From: Dietzia sp032248695
Lineage (GTDB): Bacteria > Actinomycetota > Actinomycetes > Mycobacteriales > Mycobacteriaceae
DNA: 64,000 nucleotides
Assembly (NCBI RefSeq): GCF_032248695.1
Contig: NZ_JAVHXC010000006.1
Span: 62,001 to 126,000, forward strand
Direction of reading: 5' to 3'
The notes under the pieces were generated by a model. It was given only the letters and a program-made list of their open reading frames with translations. It searched no databases and was not told where the DNA came from. A program made the translations under genes and the position numbers. Below are positions 53,655 to 62,310 of this stretch, piece by piece. The stretch's first letter is position 1; the number at the start of each line of letters is the position of its first letter.

Positions 53655-54509
53655 ATGAGCTCATCCTCCAGTCCCCTCGCGGGCAGAGTCGCGTTCATCA
53701 CGGGGGCCGCCCGCGCCCAGGGCCGGGCCCATGCCGTCCGGCTCGCCTCGGAGGGCGCCGACGTCGTCGTCGCCGATGTCTGCGCGCCGGTCTCCGCCGC
53801 CGCCACCTACCCCGCGCCCACGCCGGACGACCTGGCGGAGACGGTCCGCCTGGTGGAGGCGACGGGTCGCCGCGCGATCTCGGCGGTCCTCGACATCCGG
53901 AACCTCGCCGCGCTGCAGGACCTGGTCTCCCGCACGATCGACACCTTCGGCCGGCTGGACGTCCTGGTCGCCAACGCCGCCGTTCTCAGTTGGGGCCGGC
54001 TGTGGGAGATGCCGGAGGACGACTGGGACACGGTCATCGGCGTCAACCTCAGCGGCACGTGGCGGACGATCCGCGCGGCCGTGCCCGCGATGATCGAGGC
54101 GGGCAACGGGGGCTCGATCATCGTCGTCAGCTCGTCCGCGGGACTCAAGGCCACGCCCGGCAACGGGCACTACTCGGCCTCCAAGGCGGGACTGGTGGCA
54201 CTGACCAACGCCCTCGCGCTCGAGGTGGGCGAGTACGGCATCCGCGTGAACTCGATCCACCCCTACTCGGTCGACACCCCGATGATCGACCCCGGGGCGA
54301 TGGGTGAGCTCTTCGGCCGGTTCCCCTCGTTCCTCCACAGTTTCTCTCCGATGCCGCTGAAGGACACCCGAGTGGAGGGTGCGAGCACGCTCTCAGACTT
54401 CATGCCGCCCGAGGAGGTCTCCGAGGTGGTCGCCTACCTCGCCGGCGACGGATCGCGGTCCGTCTCCGGCGTCCAGCTCACCGTCGACCGCGGAGCGCTG
54501 AAGTACTAG
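53655..54509 (+). CDS. Mycofactocin-type short-chain dehydrogenase
   Basis: 284 residues from ATG 53655. The cofactor motif TGAARAQGRAHAVRLA (16-31) is the variant typical of mycofactocin-associated SDRs (carveol-dehydrogenase-like), in which bound NAD does not exchange. The insertion at about 44-60, Ser161-Tyr173-Lys177 (HYSASK) and the C-terminal FMPPEEVS region agree. It has no counterpart between Rv3560c and Rv3561. The shared operator with fadE30 suggests it oxidises an alcohol in or near the HIP pathway. The mycofactocin genes themselves are not in the window. Confidence 0.78.
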   Translation: MSSSSSPLAGRVAFITGAARAQGRAHAVRLASEGADVVVADVCAPVSAAATYPAPTPDDLAETVRLVEATGRRAISAVLDIRNLAALQDLVSRTIDTFGRLDVLVANAAVLSWGRLWEMPEDDWDTVIGVNLSGTWRTIRAAVPAMIEAGNGGSIIVVSSSAGLKATPGNGHYSASKAGLVALTNALALEVGEYGIRVNSIHPYSVDTPMIDPGAMGELFGRFPSFLHSFSPMPLKDTRVEGASTLSDFMPPEEVSEVVAYLAGDGSRSVSGVQLTVDRGALKY

Positions 54510-54543
54510 CGACCGCGCCCCGCGGACCGTGCCGGACACCCGT

Positions 54544-54561
54544 ACCAAGCACTTGCTTGGT
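54544..54561. promoter_or_regulatory. KstR2-like operator upstream of fadD3
   Basis: ACCAAGCACTTGCTTGGT, identical over 18 bases to the site at 53589-53606. It ends 43 bases before the fadD3 ATG. The repeated perfect form suggests a high-affinity site. Confidence 0.9.
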
Positions 54562-54604
54562 AGGGTTGCCCGCGCCACACCCGCAGCCCACCGAGGAGTC
54601 CGCG

Positions 54605-56260
54605 ATGACCGCCACCGTCGAGACCACGCCAGCCGAGACCCCTCCTGTCGAGAGCACGCCCGCCGCCCTGCGCCGGGCCGCCGAGACGTGGCCGGAGCGC
54701 GAGGCGATCGCCGACGTCCAGCCGGGCCAGGACACCCGGTGGACGTGGTCGCAGCTGCTCGACGAGGTGCGCCGGTTCGCCGCGGGGCTCGTCGCGCGCG
54801 GGGTCACTCCCGGCGATCGGGTCGTCATCTGGGCGCCCAACACCCGGCACTGGGTGGTCGCGGCGCTGGGCGTGCAGTTCGCGGGCGCCACCATGGTGCC
54901 GGCCAACACCCGGTACACCGGCAGCGAGACGCTCGAGATCATCCAGCGCACCGGGGCCGTCGCGGCCGTGGTCGCGGGCGCGTTCCTCGGCTCCGAGCGG
55001 ATCGCCGACCTCGCCGACGCGGCCGGGGCCGACGGGGCCGACGGGGCCGCCGGGGCCGCCGACCGCCCGCTCGCCGGGGCGACCTCGCTGCGGACGATCG
55101 TGCGCATCCCCCTCGACGCCGGCGACACGGTCCCCGTGGGCGCGGGCACCGCCGGGGGCGTGGACGTGGTGGACTTCGACGACCTCCGGGCGCTGGCCAC
55201 CGCGGAACTGCTCGCCGAGGCGGACGCGCGCGCGGACGCGGTGACGGGCGAGGACGTCGCGGACATCCTGTTCACCTCCGGCACCACGGGCAAGAGCAAG
55301 GGCGTCGTCGCCCTGCACCGCCAGACCGTCGCGGGCTCGCGCGCGTGGGGCGGCAACAACGGGCTGACCGATCGGGACGGTTACCTCATCGTCAACCCGT
55401 TCTTCCACAGCTTCGGCTACAAGGCCGGCTTCCTGCCGTGCATCCTGTTCGGGGTCACGATCGTCCCGCTGTCGGTGTACTCGACCACGGAGACGATGCG
55501 CCTGATCCAGTCCGAGAAGGTCACCGTCCTCACGGGCGCGCCGACGATCTTCCAGACGCTGCTCGACGACCCCGCCCGCGGCGAGTACGACCTGTCGTCG
55601 CTGCGCGTGGCCGTCACGGGCGCGTCGGTCGTGCCGGTGGTGCTCGTCGAGCGCATGCAGTCCGACCTGGGCCTGGAGACGGTGATCACCGCGTACGGCC
55701 AGACCGAGACGATGGGCTTCATCACCACCACCCGCACGGGCGACGACGACGTCACGGTCTCCACCACGTGCGGTCGGGCCTACCCCGGGATGGAGATCCG
55801 CATCGGCGAGCACGGCGAGATCCTCACCCGCGGCGAGATGGTCATGCAGGGCTACCTCGACGATCCGGAGAACACCGCCAAGACCATCGACCCGGACGGC
55901 TGGCTGCACACCGGCGACGTCGGCGAGATCGACGCGGCCGGCAACCTGCGCATCACCGACCGGCTCAAGGACATGTACATCAACGGCGGGTTCAACGTGT
56001 ACCCGGCGGAGATCGAGCAGACGCTCGCGCGCCTGGACGGTGTGGTGGAGTCGGCCGTCATCGGCGTGCCGGACGAGCGGATGGGCGAGGTCGGCAAGGC
56101 GTTCCTCGTCCGCCGTGAGGGCTCGGACCTCACCGAGCAGGACGTGTTGGACTTCTGTAGGGAGCACCTGGCGAACTTCAAGCGCCCCCGGTCGGTGGAG
56201 TTCGTCGAGTCCCTGCCGCGCAACGCCTCGGGCAAGATCCTCAAGACCGAGTTGCGATGA
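54605..56260 (+). CDS. fadD3: HIP-CoA ligase FadD3
   Basis: 551 residues from ATG 54605 with GAGGAG six bases upstream; the frame's earlier start overlaps the operator. ANL fold: P-loop FTSGTTGKSKG, AYGQTETMGF, TGDVGEIDAAGNLRITDRLKD, and C-terminal NASGKILKTELR with the catalytic Lys. FadD3 (Rv3561) activates HIP, the bicyclic product of ring A/B degradation, and so makes the KstR2 inducer. A short Gly-Ala-Asp tandem (GADGADGAAGAAD, near 141-153) is a low-complexity insertion in the N-domain. The stop overlaps the next SDR. Confidence 0.92.
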   Translation: MTATVETTPAETPPVESTPAALRRAAETWPEREAIADVQPGQDTRWTWSQLLDEVRRFAAGLVARGVTPGDRVVIWAPNTRHWVVAALGVQFAGATMVPANTRYTGSETLEIIQRTGAVAAVVAGAFLGSERIADLADAAGADGADGAAGAADRPLAGATSLRTIVRIPLDAGDTVPVGAGTAGGVDVVDFDDLRALATAELLAEADARADAVTGEDVADILFTSGTTGKSKGVVALHRQTVAGSRAWGGNNGLTDRDGYLIVNPFFHSFGYKAGFLPCILFGVTIVPLSVYSTTETMRLIQSEKVTVLTGAPTIFQTLLDDPARGEYDLSSLRVAVTGASVVPVVLVERMQSDLGLETVITAYGQTETMGFITTTRTGDDDVTVSTTCGRAYPGMEIRIGEHGEILTRGEMVMQGYLDDPENTAKTIDPDGWLHTGDVGEIDAAGNLRITDRLKDMYINGGFNVYPAEIEQTLARLDGVVESAVIGVPDERMGEVGKAFLVRREGSDLTEQDVLDFCREHLANFKRPRSVEFVESLPRNASGKILKTELR

Positions 56261-57054
56261 GCGCCCCGGCGGGTCGGCGCGACGGCGGCGCCGTGGTGGT
56301 GACGGGCGCGTCGGGCGGGATCGGGGCGGCCGTCGCCCGACGCCTGGCCGCCGAGTTCCCCGACGCGCCCGTGGTGCTGGGGTACCGCTCGACCGAGCCG
56401 GCCGCGCTCGCGGCGGAACTCGCCGCTCAGGGCCCGGGAACGCCCCGGGCCGTGGAGTGCGCGCGCCTGGTCCCCCGCGACGAGGGGGACGACGACGAGG
56501 TCGCGCACCTGATCGACGGGATCGCCGCCCGGCACGGCGGAATCCGTGTGGTGGTCCACTGCGCCGGTCCGCACGTGCCCATGGTCCACCTGTCGCGGGT
56601 CTCGCCGGCCGAGCTCCGGCGTCAGCTCGACGACGACGCGGGGGGATTCTTCGCGATCGTGCGCCCCGCGCTGGCGCACCTGCGCGCGGTGGCGGGCAAC
56701 GTCGTCGTCGTCACCACCGCCGCCACCACCCGCTACCCGGTGCGCGACGGCCTGTCCGCGGCTCCCAAGGGCGCGGTCGAGCAGCTCGTGCGGGGCCTGG
56801 CGGCCGAGGAGGGGCGCTTCGGGGTGCGCGTGAACTGCGTGGGCCCGGGGATGCTCACCGACGGGATGGCGTCCCGGCTCATCGGCTCGGGCGACCTGGA
56901 CGAGCGGGCGCTGGAGGTCACCCGGTCCAACATCCCGCTGCGCCGCTTCGGCACGGCGGAGGACATCGCCGAGGCCGTGGCGTTCCTCGCCTCGGACCGC
57001 GCGGGGTTCATCTCGGGCCAGAAGCTCGACGTGGACGGCGGATACGGCGTCTGA
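56257..57054 (+). CDS. Divergent short-chain dehydrogenase lacking the catalytic Tyr
   Basis: 265 residues, ATGA overlap with fadD3. The cofactor motif TGASGGIG (16-23) is intact, but the active site has changed: the YxxxK Tyr is Ser167 (Lys171 kept), the catalytic Ser is in a TTAATT stretch, and NAG is HCAG (101-104). The C-terminal LDVDGGYGV is normal for FabG-like SDRs. It may bind nucleotide without the usual chemistry, or act as an enoyl-reductase/isomerase-like variant. Cotranscribed with fadD3; no counterpart in the M. tuberculosis cluster. Confidence 0.8.
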   Translation: MSAPAGRRDGGAVVVTGASGGIGAAVARRLAAEFPDAPVVLGYRSTEPAALAAELAAQGPGTPRAVECARLVPRDEGDDDEVAHLIDGIAARHGGIRVVVHCAGPHVPMVHLSRVSPAELRRQLDDDAGGFFAIVRPALAHLRAVAGNVVVVTTAATTRYPVRDGLSAAPKGAVEQLVRGLAAEEGRFGVRVNCVGPGMLTDGMASRLIGSGDLDERALEVTRSNIPLRRFGTAEDIAEAVAFLASDRAGFISGQKLDVDGGYGV

Positions 57055-57056
57055 AC

Positions 57057-57077
57057 GACGGCGGCTACGGGGTTTGA
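57057..57077 (+). pseudogene. Possible relic of an SDR C-terminus (DGGYGV-stop)
   Basis: GAC GGC GGC TAC GGG GTT TGA directly follows the SDR stop and encodes the same six residues and stop codon as bases 57034-57054, using different synonymous codons. It looks like the end of a lost neighbouring paralogue or an old tandem duplication. Too short to be certain. Confidence 0.45.
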
Positions 57078-57098
57078 CCGGGGTCCGGTACAGTACCA

Positions 57099-57116
57099 AC
57101 CAAGCACTTGCTAGGT
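57099..57116. promoter_or_regulatory. KstR2-like operator upstream of the crotonase-fadE31-32-33 operon
   Basis: ACCAAGCACTTGCTAGGT includes ACCAAGCACTTGCT, an exact AnCAAGnnCTTGnT match. It ends 17 bases before the crotonase ATG. It should control the genes up to fadE33. Confidence 0.9.
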
Positions 57117-57133
57117 AAGGAGAGTTGCAGGTC

Positions 57134-58075
57134 ATGACCGATGCACCCATCCCTCCGGTCCTCGGGGTCGACGACCTCGGACCGGACACGCAGCCGGTGG
57201 CCTACGAGGTCTCCGACGGCACCGCGTACGTCACGCTCAACCGCCCCGACTTCCGCAACGCGCAGAACTCGGTGATGACGTACTCGCTGGACAACGCGTT
57301 CATCAAGGCGGTGGAGGACGACTCCGTCAAGGTGATCGTCCTGCGCGCGGCCGGCAAGCACTTCTCGGCCGGCCACGACATCGGCACGCCCGAACGCGAC
57401 CACCACGTGCAGTACACCAACCGCGCCGCCATCTGGTGGGAGCACACCACCCGCGGCGGCGGCGACCGACGCATGGCCCGGGAGACCGAGGTCTACGTCC
57501 AGATGTGCCGCCGCTGGCGGGAGATCCCCAAGCCGATGATCGCCCAGGTGCACGGCGCCTGCATCGCCGGCGGGCTCATGCTCGCCTGGGTCTGCGACTT
57601 CATCGTGGCCGCCGACGACGCCTTCTTCTCCGACCCCGTCGTGAAGATGGGCATCCCCGGCGTCGAGTACTTCGCCCACGCCTTCGTGCTCGGCCCCCGC
57701 CGCGCGAAGGAGATCCTCTACACCGGTCGCAGGTTCGGCGCGGCCGAGGCGCTCGAGTGGGGCATGCTCAACCACGTCGTCCCGCGCGACGAGCTGCAGG
57801 CCAAGGTCGACGAGATCGCGGGCGAGATCAAGGCGATGCCCGCCTTCGGGCTCACCCTCGCCAAGAAGGTGATCAACACCAACGAAGACCAGATGGGGCT
57901 GCAGACCTCGCTGGACACCGCGTTCGGCTGGCACATGTTCGCGCACTCCGCCAACGCCGAGCCGGACGACACCGACTCGTTCTCCGCGTCGCTGGGCGGG
58001 ATGGACGCCCGCTCCATGCGCGACAGCGCCAACACCGGGACGACGGGCACCGCGTCCGAGAAGAAGGAAGGCTGA
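57134..58075 (+). CDS. Enoyl-CoA hydratase/isomerase family protein of the HIP regulon
   Basis: 313 residues from ATG 57134 (AAGGAG lies 11 bases upstream; a TTG at 57125 is less likely). Crotonase fold: NRPDFRNAQN (about 38-47), oxyanion segments SAGHDIGTPE (about 79-88) and HGACIAGGLMLAWVCDF (about 139-155). The ~50-residue insertion with WWEHTTRGGGDRRM and the long C-terminus distinguish it from EchA19 and EchA20. No counterpart lies between Rv3561 and Rv3562. It may hydrate an enoyl-CoA made by FadE31-33, but this is inference. fadE31 starts 4 bases later. Confidence 0.83.
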   Translation: MTDAPIPPVLGVDDLGPDTQPVAYEVSDGTAYVTLNRPDFRNAQNSVMTYSLDNAFIKAVEDDSVKVIVLRAAGKHFSAGHDIGTPERDHHVQYTNRAAIWWEHTTRGGGDRRMARETEVYVQMCRRWREIPKPMIAQVHGACIAGGLMLAWVCDFIVAADDAFFSDPVVKMGIPGVEYFAHAFVLGPRRAKEILYTGRRFGAAEALEWGMLNHVVPRDELQAKVDEIAGEIKAMPAFGLTLAKKVINTNEDQMGLQTSLDTAFGWHMFAHSANAEPDDTDSFSASLGGMDARSMRDSANTGTTGTASEKKEG

Positions 58076-58079
58076 CACC

Positions 58080-59249
58080 GTGGATCTGGATCTGGACGCC
58101 TCGACGCAGGAGTTCCGCCTCGAGGTCCGGCAGTGGCTGGCCGAGAACGTGCCGTCCGAGCCGCTGCCGCACATGGACACCGCCGAGGGCTTCGAGGCCC
58201 ACCGCGAGTGGGAGCGGAAGATGGCCGACGCCCGCATGTCGGTCGTCTCCTGGCCGGAAGAGTACGGGGGCCGCGACTGCGGACTGGTGAACTGGGTGGT
58301 GTTCGAGGAGGAGTACTTCCGCGCCGGCGCCCCGCTGCGGGTGAGCCAGAACGGCATCTTCCTGCTGGCCCCGACCCTGTTCGACCACGCCTCCCCCGAG
58401 CAGCTCGCGCACATCATGCCGCGCATGGCCCGCGCCGACGACATCTGGGCCCAGGCGTGGTCCGAGCCGGAGGCCGGGTCCGACCTGGCGTCGCTGCGCT
58501 CCACCGCGAAGAAGGTCGACGGCGGCTGGGTCCTCAACGGCCAGAAGGTGTGGTCGACCCGCGCCTCGTTCGCCGACAAGGGCTTCGGCCTGTTCCGCAC
58601 CGACCCCGACGAGCCCCGCCACAAGGGCCTGACCTACTTCATGTTCGACCTGCGGTCCGAGGGCGTCACGGTACGCCCGATCGACCAGCTGGACGGGCTG
58701 CCCGGGTTCGCGGAACTGTTCCTCGAGGACGTCTTCGTCCCCGACGACCCGGCGAACCCCGCCGAGTCCGGCGTGATCGGCGAGGTCAACCAGGGCTGGA
58801 AGGTGGCCATGTCCACCGCCAACAACGAGCGCGGCCTCTCGCTGCGCTCCCCCGGGCGGTTCCTGGCCACCACCGACCGGCTGCTCGAACTGTGGGACTC
58901 CCGCGAGGCCGAGCTCGACGACCGCACCCGCGGCGGCCTGGCCGACCGCGTGGTGGACGCGTGGATCGGCTCCCGCGCCTACGAGCTGAGCACATGGAAC
59001 ACGGTCACCAAGCTCACGGGCGGCGCCAACCTCGGCTTCGAGTCCTCGATCAACAAGGTCTTCTGGTCGGACTGGGACATCGCGACCCACGAGACCGCCC
59101 TGGACGTCCTCGACACCTCCGGCGAGCTCGCCGGTGAGCAGTGGATGGACGGCTACCTGTTCGCCCTCGCCGGGCCCATATACGCGGGCACCAACGAGGT
59201 CCAGAAGAACATCATCGCCGAGCGACTCCTCGGCCTCCCGCGCGGCTGA
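58080..59249 (+). CDS. fadE31: Acyl-CoA dehydrogenase FadE31
   Basis: 389 residues, GTG start. Full-length acyl-CoA dehydrogenase: WSEPEAGSDLASLRSTA (about 127-143), WVLNGQKVWSTRA, RHKGLTYFMFDLRS, C-terminal GPIYAGTNEVQKNIIAERLLGLPRG. FadE31 (Rv3562) is the larger, FAD-contacting partner reported to form heterotetramers with FadE32 or FadE33. First dehydrogenase of the triplet under the 57099-57116 operator. Confidence 0.9.
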   Translation: MDLDLDASTQEFRLEVRQWLAENVPSEPLPHMDTAEGFEAHREWERKMADARMSVVSWPEEYGGRDCGLVNWVVFEEEYFRAGAPLRVSQNGIFLLAPTLFDHASPEQLAHIMPRMARADDIWAQAWSEPEAGSDLASLRSTAKKVDGGWVLNGQKVWSTRASFADKGFGLFRTDPDEPRHKGLTYFMFDLRSEGVTVRPIDQLDGLPGFAELFLEDVFVPDDPANPAESGVIGEVNQGWKVAMSTANNERGLSLRSPGRFLATTDRLLELWDSREAELDDRTRGGLADRVVDAWIGSRAYELSTWNTVTKLTGGANLGFESSINKVFWSDWDIATHETALDVLDTSGELAGEQWMDGYLFALAGPIYAGTNEVQKNIIAERLLGLPRG

Positions 59250-59266
59250 GAAGGCGGTTTTTCATC

Positions 59267-60283
59267 ATGCAGTTCGCACTCGATCCCGAGATCATCGACT
59301 TCGCCGGCAGCATCGACTCGCTGCTGGCCAAGTCCGACATGCCCGCGGTGATCCGCTCGTGGGCCGCCGGTGACACCGCCCCCGGCACCACCGTGTGGGG
59401 ACGCGTCGCCGAGACCGGCGCCGCCGCCCTGCTCGTCGACGAGGCCGCCGGCGGCGCCGGGGCCACCGCCGTGGAGGCCGTCGCCGCGCTCGAGGTGCTC
59501 GGCCGCCACGCGGTGCCGGGCCCCGTGGTGGAGACCGTCATGGTGGCGCCGCGTATCGCCGCGTCGCTCGGTGGCGACTCCGACGCCGGGGACGTGGCCG
59601 GGGAGATCGCCGGCGGTGCGCTGGCCTCCGTCGCCGCACCCGGGGTGTCGCCGTTCGCGCCGGACCCCCACGTCGCGCAGTACCTGTGGACGGTCGACGA
59701 CGACGAGGTGTTCACCGCCTCCGCCGGCGAGACCCGTCGGTCGGTCGACCGGGCCCGCACCGTGGCCACCCCGACCGCGGGGGCCCGCGTCGCGGCGGCG
59801 AGCACGACCGACCTGATCAACCACGGCGCCCTCGGCACCGCGGCGCAGCTCCAGGGCCTCGGTCAGGCCATGCTCACGATGAGCGTGGACTACGCCAAGC
59901 AGCGCAAGCAGTACGGCAAGCTCATCGGCGAGTACCAGGCGCTCAAGCACCAGCTCGCCGAGGTCGCGATCGCGCTGGAGATGGCCCGCCCGCTGCTGTG
60001 GGCCGGCGCCCTGGCGATCGCCGAGAACCCCGGTGACCCGGACGCGGCCGTGCGCGACGTCTCCGCCGCCCGCGTGGCCGTGGCGGACGCCGCCTACCTC
60101 TCGGCGCGCACCGCACTGCAGGTCCACGGCGCGATCGGCTACACGCTCGAGCACGACCTGGGCCTGTGGCTGACCAAGACCCGCGCCCTGCAGACCGCGT
60201 GGGGCACGCAGAGCTACCACCGCGGCCGGATCCTCGACTCGCTGCGCGCCGGCGCCCCGGCCACCGCGGGGGCCGCCCGATGA
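59267..60283 (+). CDS. fadE32: Acyl-CoA dehydrogenase FadE32
   Basis: 338 residues from ATG 59267 (MQFALDPEIIDFA), 17 bases after fadE31. A divergent second-subunit type: the N-terminal half is weakly conserved, and the C-terminal half keeps KQRKQYGKLIGEYQALKHQLAE in part and QVHGAIGYTLEHDL near 285-298. FadE32 (Rv3563) has been implicated in dehydrogenating the ring-opened MOODA-CoA intermediate. It overlaps fadE33 (ATGA). Confidence 0.88.
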   Translation: MQFALDPEIIDFAGSIDSLLAKSDMPAVIRSWAAGDTAPGTTVWGRVAETGAAALLVDEAAGGAGATAVEAVAALEVLGRHAVPGPVVETVMVAPRIAASLGGDSDAGDVAGEIAGGALASVAAPGVSPFAPDPHVAQYLWTVDDDEVFTASAGETRRSVDRARTVATPTAGARVAAASTTDLINHGALGTAAQLQGLGQAMLTMSVDYAKQRKQYGKLIGEYQALKHQLAEVAIALEMARPLLWAGALAIAENPGDPDAAVRDVSAARVAVADAAYLSARTALQVHGAIGYTLEHDLGLWLTKTRALQTAWGTQSYHRGRILDSLRAGAPATAGAAR

Positions 60284-61443
60284 GCGCCCCCGCCACCGAG
60301 GCGACCGCCTCCCCCGGCGTGGACACCGACGAGCAGTCCGCGCTGCGGCAGTCGGTGGCCTCGCTGCTGGAGAAGAAGTCCGACTCCGCGGCCGTCCGCA
60401 CGGCGTTCGCGTCCGAGCACGGGTACGACCCCGCGCTCTGGTCCACGTTGGTGGAGCAGATCGGCGCCGCCGCCCTGTCGATCCCCGAGGAGTTCGACGG
60501 CGCCGGGGCGACCTGGGTCGAGACCCACCTGGTGTGCGAGGAGCTCGGTCGGCGGCTCACGCCGTCGCCGATGCTGGGATCGGCCGTCCTGTCCGCGCAG
60601 GCGCTGCTGGCCGCGGGCGACGCCGGGGCGTCGGCCCGCCTCCTGCCCGGCATCGCCGGCGGCGAGGTCGCGGCGCTGTGCTGGGCCGGCCGGGACGGCT
60701 GGGCCACCCCCGGCGTCCGCGCCGAGGGCACGGGCCCGGACTCCGCCACCCTGACGGGCACCGCCCACCACGTGCTGGGGGCGGACACCGCCATCACGTT
60801 GCTGGTCGTGGCCGTCACCGGCGACACGGTGGGGCTGTTCGAGCTGCCCGCCTCCGCGGACGGCGTCACCGTCACCCGCGTGCCGGTCATGGACCCCACC
60901 CGCACCCTGTCGCGCGTGGAGTTCGACGGCGCCACCGCCACCGCGATCACCACCCGCCCGAGCTTCCTGCCACGCCTGCGCGCGGCGGCGTGGGCGGCGA
61001 TCTCCGCCGAGCAGGTCGGGGCCGCGCGCGCCGTGCTCGACGCGACGGTGCAGTACACGCAGGAGCGCAAGCAGTTCGGCCGCGTCATCGGCTCGTTCCA
61101 GGCGCTCAAGCACCGGATGGCCGACATGTACGTCAAGGTCGAGACCGCCCGGTCGCTGTCCTACTCCGCGGCCGCGCTCGTGGCCGAGGCCCAGGCCCTC
61201 GGGGACGGCCCCGCTGCCGACGAGGCCGCCTACGCCGCGGAGATCGAGGCCGCCGCCGCCAAGGTCTACTGCTCGGAGGCCCTGCAGTGGATCTCCGGGG
61301 AGTCGATCCAGCTCCACGGCGGCGTCGGCATCACGTGGGAGTACGACGCGCACCTGTACTTCAAGCGCGCCCACGGCACCGCGCAGCTCCTCGGCCAGCC
61401 CCACGAGATCCTCTCCGCGCTGGAGGTGGCGGCGGGCCTGTAG
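60280..61443 (+). CDS. fadE33: Acyl-CoA dehydrogenase FadE33
   Basis: 387 residues from ATG 60280, overlapping the fadE32 stop; the frame upstream is a shadow. Second-subunit-type acyl-CoA dehydrogenase: IPEEFDGAGATWVE (about 68-81), ERKQFGRVIGSFQALKHRMAD (in part, about 263-283), QLHGGVGITWEYDAHLYFKR (about 346-365). Matches Rv3564 in order. It works with FadE31 and/or FadE32 in oxidising ring-opened acyl-CoAs. Last gene of the operon. Confidence 0.88.
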   Translation: MSAPATEATASPGVDTDEQSALRQSVASLLEKKSDSAAVRTAFASEHGYDPALWSTLVEQIGAAALSIPEEFDGAGATWVETHLVCEELGRRLTPSPMLGSAVLSAQALLAAGDAGASARLLPGIAGGEVAALCWAGRDGWATPGVRAEGTGPDSATLTGTAHHVLGADTAITLLVVAVTGDTVGLFELPASADGVTVTRVPVMDPTRTLSRVEFDGATATAITTRPSFLPRLRAAAWAAISAEQVGAARAVLDATVQYTQERKQFGRVIGSFQALKHRMADMYVKVETARSLSYSAAALVAEAQALGDGPAADEAAYAAEIEAAAAKVYCSEALQWISGESIQLHGGVGITWEYDAHLYFKRAHGTAQLLGQPHEILSALEVAAGL

Positions 61444-61466
61444 GGGCGGCCTCTAGAATCGGCCGC

Positions 61467-62288
61467 ATGACCCCCTTCCCCGCGCACGGACGGACCAACG
61501 ACCAGCGGTCGGCCGAGGACCTCGCCGCCCAGGCCGGGCGGCTGCTCACCGACCTCAGGTTCTCCCGGGTCGCGCCGGAGGACCTCGGTGCGTTCGCCGA
61601 GGGCGAGGCCCGGTCGGTCATCCTCGACCGGCTCGCCGTGGCGCGACCCGACGACCTCGTCTACGGCGAGTGGGACCCCGACTCGCGCGCCCGGCTGGAC
61701 GCGGATCGCGTGTGGTTCGTCGACCCCCTCGACGGTGTGCGGTCGTACGTCACCGAGGGCCGCCCCGACTGGGCCGTGCACGTGGCGCTGTGGGAGTCCG
61801 GTCCCGAGGGCGTGGGCGGGATCACCGCCTGCGCGATCGCCATGCCCGCCTACGGTCGCGTCCTCACCGGTCGCGGCGCCACCACCTACCAGCCCATGTC
61901 GATCATCCGCGGGCCGCGGCCCGGCCCGCTGGTACCGCCCCGCGTGGACGACCGGCTGCGGATCGCGGTCTCCGAGACCGAACCCCCCGCGTTCGCGGAG
62001 GAGCTCGCCGCGGAGCTGGGCGCGGAGCTCGTCCGTCTCCGGTCCGGCGGCGGCAAGACCGCCACGGTCCTCGAGGGTGAGTGCGACGCGTACATCCACA
62101 CCAGCGGCCACCACCAGTGGGACTCCGCCGCGACCGTCGGCGTGGTGCAGCAACGCGGCCTGCACGCCAGCGCCCTGGACGGCGGCGAGCTGGTCTACAA
62201 CGTCGAGCAGATCGAGTACCCCGACCTGCTCGTCTGCACCCGCGAGGTCGCCGACCGCGTGCTCGGGGCGGTCGCCCGGTACCTCTAG
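61467..62288 (+). CDS. Inositol monophosphatase family protein, CysQ-like
   Basis: 273 residues from ATG 61467, 23 bases after fadE33; the longer frame upstream is a shadow. Metal-binding motifs of the family: Glu68 (YGEWDPD), WFVDPLDGVRSYV with Asp86 and Asp89, and the C-terminal HQWDSAATVGVV. These fit CysQ-type 3'-phosphoadenosine-5'-phosphate phosphatases as well as inositol phosphatases. The convergent neighbour is a sulfotransferase, whose by-product is PAP, which favours the CysQ role. Not confirmed. Confidence 0.78.
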   Translation: MTPFPAHGRTNDQRSAEDLAAQAGRLLTDLRFSRVAPEDLGAFAEGEARSVILDRLAVARPDDLVYGEWDPDSRARLDADRVWFVDPLDGVRSYVTEGRPDWAVHVALWESGPEGVGGITACAIAMPAYGRVLTGRGATTYQPMSIIRGPRPGPLVPPRVDDRLRIAVSETEPPAFAEELAAELGAELVRLRSGGGKTATVLEGECDAYIHTSGHHQWDSAATVGVVQQRGLHASALDGGELVYNVEQIEYPDLLVCTREVADRVLGAVARYL

Positions 62289-62310
62289 CGCGGGATCCCC
62301 GCCCGGGGCC

